DNA of 64,000 bases from Sitta carolinensis (taxonomy: Eukaryota; Chordata; Aves; Passeriformes; Sittidae): NCBI GenBank assembly GCA_032173965.1, contig CM063283.1:34511743-34575742 (forward strand). The letters run 5' to 3'. Below are positions 41,710 to 64,000 of this stretch, piece after piece. The translations under genes were made by a program, and so were the position numbers. The notes under the pieces are model-generated. The model did not search any database, had not been told where the DNA came from, and worked only from the letters and a program-made list of their open reading frames with translations. Position 1 is the first letter of the stretch, and each line of letters starts with the position of its first letter.

Positions 41710-43417
41710 CCAGACACATTAGCAGCAGCTTACATAATCTTATATAATGTATTCCATACTGTTCAGTAAGGAATTTCTTTCATAGTTTAATTACCAGAGG
41801 CCACTTAAAGGGCAGAATTTTATTATATTTATAGATGTTTTTCTCTTGTTGCAGACTAATTAACCTTTTTAGTTGATTTTCATTCAAATTACAGTTAATT
41901 TGCCAAGATATCTGATATGGTCTTGGTATTTAATACAGTATTACCTCAATCCCAACATAAATTCATGTGAAACAGTGTTTTCCTTTAATTTTCATTAATT
42001 AAAGCAGACTTATTCCACAGCATATGTTGGGTTTAATTCCTCAAAGAAACAAACAAACAAAAAAACCAAACTAGAAACAAAAAAGGGTGGTAAATTTAGA
42101 TAGTTGCAGCCAGAAGCAGCTTAGATGCTTTGTCACATAGACTCATTTTACAATATTTATGTGCTTTGGGTATCAGCATCTGCCCAAAATTCTGTATATG
42201 CTAAGTTCGTATATACTAACATTAAACATTTCAGAAACTAAATTGCTGTTACTAAAACTTCTAGAGCTGAAGTAAGTGGCAGCAATGGAGATGCCACTAG
42301 TAGCAAACATCTTGTGGAGTTGTGATAGTAAAAATATTAGCAAACATATCTCACTGTAGTCACAATATATTTCTTAATCGTCTGGATCAGCATAGAAGCC
42401 TTTGAGAATTAGCTGGAAACTTGCAAGTAAAAAAGCATTTTGAGATTAAAGTTAATGTTGTGTTAATTGCCAAGAGTTTCTAAAGCAATACTGCATTTAG
42501 CAAAACATTGTTCACTTATGGATTGCTGAATTGGAAACTGAGAAAATGCAAACGTGAAAACTGAAAAGACTGTTTAAATCCACAGGGCTCAGAATATAAT
42601 ACTGAATTCAATGTTCATACTTTTCTCTTTGGGAGAGGAATCAGCCACGGTGTTTAAAAATGAATCATGTTGCACAATGCAGTCTTGAAAAGCCTGAACT
42701 TGGAAAGATCAGTCATCCAGCTGGAGTGCAATCAGCCTCTTGTACAAGGTACTCTTGTACAGTTTAGAAGTGACTTTAATGACTTAATTCCACAGATACT
42801 GTAATTTAAAAGGGGAAGAAAATTCCCTGTGACGTACTGAGGAAATTGATCAAGAATGATTGAATGGGAAAGGTGTTTAATAGAGAAGACTTTTAAACAA
42901 AGATGGAGATGTGAAACGGAAGTTAAGTGAGGACAAGGAAAGGCTGGCTGATCCAGTAGCACAAGGGTATGTTAGCAGAAGATGCTGGAACGATTAGATA
43001 AATCAGAACACTAATTTTTGAAAAAAAAAGCATGGATTTTCAGTGTTTTCCCATATGGGTATGTCAATAACATAGGTGAGCAGGTTGCTTCTGTAACAAA
43101 CTGTACATATTCAATATTTAGAGTCCAGAATGATTTTAAGAAAAAAAGAACATCAAGGAGATGTCCACAGAGATGCTGAAAAACAGTTTTAAATTTAACT
43201 CTCTTTAGTTAGACATGCAATCGTCTCCAACCTGCAGAGGCTGTTCTTAGTCTCCACAAAATCCTGTACAAATCTCTTTCCTCCTTTCCTTACGCTTCAC
43301 TGAAGGGCGCAACGACTGGAACAGTTCACTGAGATCAGACGCCTTGCTAAGGCTGCCCAAAGCGGCAAACAACCAGATAACCGAACTGCAACTTCAGAGC
43401 AGTCAAAATACTATTTC

Positions 43418-43425
43418 TGACGTAA
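43418..43425 (+). promoter_or_regulatory. CRE/ATF-like site TGACGTAA
   Basis: TGACGTAA is a close match to the cAMP-response/ATF element. It sits at the upstream edge of the CpG island, roughly 1 kb before the EDNRB ATG. A single 8-mer match carries little weight without conservation. Confidence 0.3.
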
Positions 43426-44153
43426 AAAGGGTTTTGTGAAGCGCGTTAAAACTCGGCACTAAACTCGTAGACGTTGTACAGGCAGCTTTTCCAGCGTGTG
43501 CGCCCCTCGGACTGAGCAAGGGGGTTTCTGCAGCGGGGAGAATCCCGTACCCAGCTACTGGGAGTGAGCCTCGGACAGGACAGCGGGGAAGTACCCTCTG
43601 CTTCCCAATTCCAGCAATGCCCATACCTCTTGTAACAAAACTCCTGAAAAATTGTTTCAAAGCCCGCAAAGTCTGCTTCTTTATGCTGCCAGGTCAGCCT
43701 GGTACAAGACAAGGGGAGGTCGCAGGGCGTTTCGCCTGGTCGGCACCGAGGCAGGGAGCCCTTCGCCCGGGGGGGCACTCCTGACAGCGGCGATGGGAGG
43801 CTCCGCGGGCCGGAGGCCGGGGGGGCTGGGCCGGGCTGCGCTGGGGGCGGAGGACGCGGGTGGGGTCTGGCTGTGACTGATGGGCCAGATGCGGTCGAAT
43901 GTTTTAGAAAAGGGGGGGCCGCGCACCGCCGGCGCGACTTTGGCCACGGGGTCTGTTGCGCGGCTGACGGACACGGGGCTGTGCCGCCAGCGCCCGTCCC
44001 TGCCGCGCGGAGCGCTCATCGCTGGCCAGCGGCGGCCGCCGGGCCCGGGCGGGGACACGCAGCCGGGGCGCGGAGCGCGGCCACAGCCAGCGGAGCGCGT
44101 TTGCCTCGCCTGGCCGGCGGGCGAGAAGGATCGGCTCGGCTCCGCTCGGGGAG

Positions 44154-44360
44154 GTGAGGGGGCGACCGAGCAGGTCTAGCCGGAGGGGGCCGCTGGCCGC
44201 GGCCGCGCAGGTTTTCGCCCCGGCGCTGCTCTGCCGGCTGAGCCGCCCGCAGCGCCAGCACCGCCCGGGGACAGGCAGCGCCCCGGCCCCACGCCCGGGG
44301 CAGCGAGCGGCGGGGCGCGGCGTCCCCGCAGCTGACGCCCTGTCCCCTCTCTCCGCGCAG
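44154..44360 (+). other. EDNRB: Probable 207-bp intron within the EDNRB 5'UTR
   Basis: A strong donor GAG|GTGAGG at 44153/44154 is followed by an acceptor with a pyrimidine tract, CCCTCTCTCCGCGCAG, ending at 44360. Joining them places a non-coding first exon (end 44153, start unknown) 45 nt before the ATG. Human EDNRB also has upstream non-coding exon use (family knowledge). Transcript data would settle it. Confidence 0.5.
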
Positions 44361-44405
44361 GTCGGCGCTGACGGCGGCGGGGGCGATCTGCCGTACCGCA
44401 CAGCC
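44361..44405 (+). other. EDNRB: EDNRB 5'UTR segment before the start codon
   Basis: The 45 nt between the predicted acceptor and the ATG are GC-rich and contain no upstream ATG. The start context is CAGCCATGC, with G at -3 but no G at +4, a moderate initiation context. Confidence 0.5.
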
Positions 44406-58556
<14,151 letters not shown>

Positions 58557-59015
58557 AACAAGCATAAAAGGTATATTCTCCTACATTAATGCCGGTGCCT
58601 TTTTAAGTAAAAGTGGCAATTACTTTTAACAAGATTATAACATCCAGAAAAACCTAGTTTTGTATTTGCACAAACAAAAGAACATTTAAAAAATTGCCCT
58701 GAAACTCTGTCACAGTGAATATCATGGACATTTATGAAATCATCATGTATGGAACATGAAGAAAAGCATAGAAAGAACAAGTCATTGTTAGCACTTGAAT
58801 GCTTCTGAATCAGCACTTCCAAATGATCCCCACTTCCTGTACATTAAGCGGTCATTTGTATTCTCTGTAACAGTTGTAGGAACTGAAGTCACAGTAATTA
58901 TTAAGCAGTATAATATAATATCAAGTTAATTGGATCAAAGCCATTATTATATATAACTCAATGTATTATCTTTTATAAAGCAAATTAACCACCATCACTA
59001 TTGTGAGTTTTTTAA

Positions 59016-59021
59016 AATAAA
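59016..59021 (+). terminator. EDNRB: Candidate proximal EDNRB poly(A) signal AATAAA
   Basis: The hexamer lies in TTTTAAAATAAAACATG, about 460 nt after the stop codon. It could yield a short-3'UTR transcript. In AT-rich sequence such hexamers also arise by chance. Confidence 0.3.
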
Positions 59022-59990
59022 ACATGAAATACTTTGAAATAGAAGTCTAAATGTTAAAAAAGTAGAATTTTTATCAGGTATATTATAGAGGTAGCTACTG
59101 AAACTATTAAAGGACTTTACTTCTACGATTGTTTTTACCTATTATTGTCAGAAGGAGCCTCCCAAGGGGTCTATAAATTCCTTTCTGTAGCTACTGTGCG
59201 TCTTCAGTGCATTTGCTAGCACTTTGGGTATAAGTATTTGTGTTTGCTAATAGCCAAGGGGAGAAAAACACATCAAAAGCAAAAAAGTAATACCATGCAG
59301 ACAACGGCTATTATTTTGGCTATTTTCAGTTGAAAACAAAAGGATTGTATCCTGTGTAAAATGTGGGCATTCCAGAGCCTGATGGTTCTTTACTGGAGAT
59401 ATTTTTGTGACAATTTACAACTGTTTTTGAAATCCAAATACTGTCTTGGGGGAAAATATTTTAAAAATAGTGAGTGGGAAAAAAAATGTAACCAAGGTAA
59501 AAAAAGAGAATTTGAACTTTTGTCTTCGTTTAGATTTAAAACTTTATAAAGAAAATAATTCATGGACTGTACTTCTGAAGAACAGTACTATGTAGCATAC
59601 TCATCTTCATACTGTTTTAAAATATATTCTACTTCTGTAGTTCCATATTTATGGGAGTAAGAAGATGTGTGATTAGTTTCTGCTTCTGTAAATAGTTTGG
59701 TGAAATGTAATTAATTGTAAAGTATTAAGATATGGGCAGGACCCTGCAAGAACAGAAGACGATAAAGATGCCTGTAAGTAAACATGATGTGTGTTGCCAG
59801 GAGCAATGCATGTTTTGTATATACATGACAGGTCATTCTTTGACTTTGCATTTCCTGTTAATTTGTTACAGATGTCCCCAAAGACTTATTAACATATTTC
59901 ATGCACTAAGGCATGAGTTTTTCAAGAAAAAATTTCATATAACATGCTTTTATAAAATACATGTTTTCAATAGGCTTGATATTTTATTAT

Positions 59991-59996
59991 AATAAA
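59991..59996 (+). terminator. EDNRB: Candidate intermediate EDNRB poly(A) signal AATAAA
   Basis: The hexamer lies in TATAATAAAACTATTTATC, about 1.4 kb after the stop codon, next to an ATTTA motif. It could be a second, mid-length 3' end. Confidence 0.3.
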
Positions 59997-60309
59997 ACTA
60001 TTTATCAAAACTCAGGAATTATTTTTATTTTAAATTTCCAGATCTCACATGTAAGGATTTTCACCTTTTTTTTCCAGTCTTGATTAACTTCAGATTTTTT
60101 ATTAAAGTGCCTTAAATGTGCTCAGGATGAAAACAGCTTCCAGCTGATGCTATCTTAGATGGGTTTTTGACTTTAGGTAGCTACAGCTGCCTTGCAGACA
60201 GCTAGAAGCTGGGTGGTGAGCCCCATTCCTGGTGTTGCCCCCATCAAAAGCTGGTAAGTGAATGCCTGCATAATCCAGCTGAGGAGGGCCCTGCACATGC
60301 ATTTGAGCG

Positions 60310-60361
60310 TGGGCACATGTGTTTGTGTGGGAGCGTGTGTGCAAATGTGTGTAGTGTGTAC
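60310..60361 (+). repeat. GT-rich imperfect repeat in the EDNRB 3'UTR
   Basis: Repeated GTGTG words (TGTGTTTGTGTGGGAGCGTG and onward) make a degenerate GT tract in the distal 3'UTR. GT-rich RNA can bind CELF/TDP-43-type proteins (known), but no function is shown here. Confidence 0.6.
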
Positions 60362-60770
60362 CATAAGGTTGCTGTTACCATTTTGCTGCAGCACATCCAC
60401 TCAGCTGCTATAACGCTGAACTTTTATAAATATAAATCTATTTTAGGTTTCCTTCTTTACATTTTTACCTTAATTTTCATGGTAACTTTCTCACAGTAAG
60501 CCATGAATATCACTTCACATCACCCTACCTGCATCTATTTCTGTGAATTGGGTTTCATCTGTTAAGGATGGATAATAAGTGAAGTCCTAGATTTGATACT
60601 GATCAGTGTTATTTTCATCAAGTTATATCATTACAATACTGTACATATATATTATTGTTATTTTTATTTAAAATATAGCTGTTGTATTGGCAACTGTGTA
60701 ATATACTTTTCATTTTTTCCTGGACTAATTCTTTGTTAAGTCCTGCTAAGTCAGATATTTAGGTTTTTCA

Positions 60771-60776
60771 AATAAA
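60771..60776 (+). terminator. EDNRB: Candidate distal EDNRB poly(A) signal AATAAA
   Basis: This is a canonical AATAAA hexamer followed within 30 nt by pyrimidine/T-rich sequence (CTTCCCTCTTTTTGG). I prefer it as the main 3' end because of its distance from the stop and its downstream element, but no transcript data are available. Confidence 0.5.
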
Positions 60777-60795
60777 GACCATATATACTTCCCTC

Positions 60796-63700
60796 TTTTT
60801 GGTTTCATATATAAATATTAATACAAATACACTCTGTCATATTTTCAGTATTATTCAAAACAGTATTTTTATTGAAGTTTTTATTTCCTGTAATAAAAAA
60901 TTTCAAAACTTCTGTATAGTTCTAAGATTAAATCTCGTAGTACTCCACACAGGTGTTTTCTGAATTCTTCAGTATAGGTTTGTTCCTCCATTCACTGAAA
61001 TCAGTAAACATTTAACCAGTCAACTCAGTTTGAGCAGAATTAGGGCCCAACATAGCTCTTTAAAAAAACTTGACGTTTGCTACTTTGAACAAAAAAAAGA
61101 GAAAAAGCTAAATACATTTTTTTTAAGGAGTTGATTAGAAAACACAGGAAAGGAGGGTGAAATTAGCTTGTGGGGTAAGAAATCCAGTCCAATGCTCTCT
61201 AATCCTCAGATGGGGTGACAGGTAGCAGAACAATTGCACAGAGAAACAGGCATCTTTATAGGAGTTCGATGTGCTTGCCCAAAGTCACCTGTTGCAGTAA
61301 TCTGAAGAGTTCACACAGAATGGCGCAAGGTGAAAAAAAAACTTGTAAGAAACTACATCACAACTCTGTGTTTTGTTCTTCAGGTAGCAGTTAAGTTCCC
61401 CAGCTGCTCAGAATTCTGCCTAAACTGAACTGAAACAGTGGTACTACATGGCAGAGAATCAAATGCAAGAGTTGGTGGTTGTGGAGTATCTGCTGTGAGC
61501 AGTGATATTTCAGTGCCCCAAACAGCTCTTAATCGAGACACAGCTGGCTTAGCAAGAGAATGTTGTATGTAGTGAAATAATGTTTGAAGGACTTTTAAAA
61601 ATAATTCTGTATAGCTGTGTAAAATAATTCTATATTTCATTTTCTGTGATCACTTAAAATAGCAACTTCTGTGGATCAAGCAGTGTAAACATTCTAAATT
61701 ACCAATAAAATATTTGTAATTTTGATTCATTACAAAAAGACGTCTGACATTTTGTCTCCTAGGGGGTCCCATTTAATTATTAAACAGGGACAGTGATGTA
61801 AAAAGAAGTAAGCAATCTTACTTCTTTTGGGTTGGGAGGGTTTTATATAGCCTTTTGAAAATTGGAGAGGGTTCAGACTTGCATACGCGTTGCAAAATTG
61901 TCTGATGTTTATTGGAACAAACATGCCTATCTTTGCTCTGCTTGTTTTTGCTCAGAACATCAGTCACAGTCTGTTCTTTACACACCCTTATATAGTCACA
62001 ACTTCTCTTGTGTTTGGGACATCACAAATAAAAGGCAAGAAGCTTTTAGTTCATTAATTTAGAATTTTATGCACTCAATGCTGGAATATGCCACATGAAA
62101 ACCATCATCCCTTTGTATGCTGATAAGTGTAATTTTGTGTATATTTTAATTTACCTTTCTTGAAGCAGTGGGAAACTGTATCAGACTAAATCTGCTGTAA
62201 CTGGTCAAATAGATAACTTTATTTGCTTTTAGTATTTGTACATCCCAAAATGTGTTTGATGCTACTGCTGTTTTGTTCCAGATAGTTAAGTTTCCTTCTG
62301 TTTAATTGGTAGCCTGTTGCAGGCCATGTAGATTTGTCTTTTGTCATGGTCCCAGGACCTTTAGAACATAGTTTCAAGTTTCCTGTGCCTGGAACAGAGG
62401 CACAGATGAGATCCCTTGCAAGTAAATGTTCTACTTAGTATTTCTCATGGCCTCTTCACTTCCTTTCCCTTTATCTTATGCTATGGTCCAAGGTCTCCAC
62501 CAACCACTCATTATGAGGAAGCACTTTTTGCACATTTTCTTTAAGATCCTACAGCCTTATACAGGAAGGCCAAAACTGCAGCTTGCTGTCACTTTTCTAA
62601 ACATTCTAGAACTTTCCCAGCAATGCGCATGTGCATGTATCTTATATTCTTCAAACACTGACTTACTTTGACCACTCTTAAGCAGAGCATTTTTGGCACT
62701 CTAGTGTTGGTGGAGCAGGTAACCTGTGGGTCTCGTCCACACAGTGGTTCACATTTTATTGCACTCTCCTGTAGCCTGCTGCTCTGACCACCACGTTCTT
62801 GTACTCTGCTCAAGAAGGCAACAGAGTACTCCGTGTACGTGCTGTGCTCTCGGGTTTAAGTTTCTAAGCCAAGTTGCTGAACAGTTCAGAAGATCAAAGC
62901 AGACAAAAGGACTTAAAAGTGCTGCCATTAAATAAAACCATGACATCTCTTTGGTATTGCCAGTCTTCCTACATACTGTCCTTTAGCTATGCAGTGAAAA
63001 GGCACCATGCACCCCTCCCCTTTTCTTAGTAAGAAAAATCTACTGTAAAGAGAAGTAAAGCCTTCAGAAATTACTGTTTTACCTTAGTAATCAGTATCCT
63101 AAACCTTCATGAAATTGTTTTGACTATCCAAGGATGTCCTGATTGTGGGAGGTAGTATCTGGAAGGAATTTTGAAGTACAGTGTGGTAAGTAGCCAGACA
63201 CATCAATATTCATATGATACCCACCAGGAGGTATCTTCAACTTCAGTGCTGCTGTAAAACTTTGCATCTTGTGTTGCTACTCTAGAGAAGTGCTTTGGAA
63301 AAAAGTGGGAATCAAATCCCAAAACCCTGTAAAACCTTAAAGGACACACTGATAAGGAATTAGGGTAACCAGACTTGCTTCAAAACCACATCATGCAAAA
63401 ATTTCTTACTTTTTTTGGTCTTGGGTGAGCAGGATGAAGGGAAGAATTTGTTGCCCTTTTACCTTCTCCTGATTGTCATTTCCCAAAGTTTGTGTGAGTA
63501 ACTCATGCAACAGATTATCCTGAACAGACAGATCAACAGTGAAACCAAGAGAGTCAGACAATGGTTCTCATTTGAAGCTATCTGGAGAGAGAATAATGAG
63601 AAATCCCAAAGCCCTCACATCTTTCCCAGATAAATGAGTTCAACACTTGCAGCTTTTGCAGGAGCAGGAGAGAAATATGCAAAGCTAACAAAACCGAAAC

Positions 63701-64000
63701 TGATGGATTTGGTAAGTTCTAGTTGGAACTGCAAGTGAAACGGCAGATTTCAAGCAAACTAGATTTTTTTTTGTATTTGAATTGAAATTGAAACAAGCAT
63801 CATAATTGCTAACAGGTGATTATTTCACTGGACCAGAGTGAATTTTGCCAAAGATACAGGAAGCTTCTTCCTGGAATACACCTGCAGCAACTAGCACATC
63901 CTACAAATTTGCCCCCCCTGGTCTTGGGGAACTAGCATAAATATAGCATGAAAGTTTCATATCTGCTGTAGTCAAATACTCAACACATGCAGTAACCAGG
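60796..64000. other. Downstream flank of EDNRB, no gene seen
   Basis: AT-rich sequence after the proposed 3' end. Further AATAAA hexamers occur (about 61704, 62026 and 62933), so an even longer 3'UTR cannot be excluded. No repeat family or coding exon is recognised. Confidence 0.7.

Larger units (their letters stand above)
34827..43439. other. Upstream flank of EDNRB, no gene seen
   Basis: AT-rich sequence with the 52-bp duplication, a small CR1 remnant and A-rich tracts. A 90-codon frame at 37901-38173 has an amino-acid mix that could pass for protein, but no recognisable domain or exon signals. Confidence 0.72.
58557..60795 (+). other. EDNRB: EDNRB 3'UTR
   Basis: The AT-rich sequence after the stop has no further supported coding content and carries AATAAA hexamers at 59016-59021, 59991-59996 and 60771-60776. 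The last lies in a clean TTTTTCAAATAAAGACC context followed by T-rich sequence, giving a 3'UTR of about 2.2 kb, in the range known for EDNRB mRNAs. Alternative polyadenylation at the nearer signals is possible. Confidence 0.65.

Noticed and set aside
41513..41747. Frames encoding poly-Lys or poly-Phe
   Set aside because: They are translations of the A40 homopolymer.

Overview
The window is vertebrate nuclear DNA, AT-rich outside one CpG island, with spliced genes and low repeat density. The only interspersed repeats I can recognise are CR1-type LINE fragments. Together with the receptor sequence this points to a bird. A non-avian sauropsid is possible, and I cannot name the species.

One protein-coding gene is supported: EDNRB, the endothelin B receptor, on the + strand. 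It has seven coding exons between 44406 and 58556, inside canonical GT/AG introns. A probable non-coding first exon lies just upstream in the CpG island (about 43440-45110), and a long 3'UTR runs to about 60.8 kb. The spliced product is about 428 residues. It has a leucine-rich signal peptide, the ETEIKETF-like pre-TM1 stretch typical of the family, seven membrane segments, a DRY motif, an NPIALY motif and a CLCCWC palmitoylation cluster in the tail.

Two points about this gene deserve attention. First, in exon 1 the signal-peptide frame and the TM1 frame are offset by one base, next to G/C-rich homopolymers. A missing base in the assembly is the likeliest reason, with a real null allele as the alternative. 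Second, intron 6 holds an in-phase, splice-ready 36-codon open exon (57030-57140). It encodes a cysteine-bearing alternative C-terminus and looks like a second terminal exon.

Layout: 1-43.4 kb is upstream sequence with no supported gene, carrying scattered CR1 fragments, simple repeats, two short tandem duplications and a 111-nt pure purine tract. 43.4-45.1 kb is the CpG-island promoter, 5'UTR and exon 1. 44.8-54.2 kb is the large intron 1, with two CR1 insertions near exon 2, a GC-rich patch and a compact cluster of paired E-box and SOX-like sites. 54.2-58.6 kb is the compact cluster of exons 2-7. 58.6-60.8 kb is the 3'UTR, and 60.8-64 kb is downstream sequence without a supported gene. In mammals EDNRB has a long gene-poor upstream side; the empty 43 kb here fits that, as an inference.
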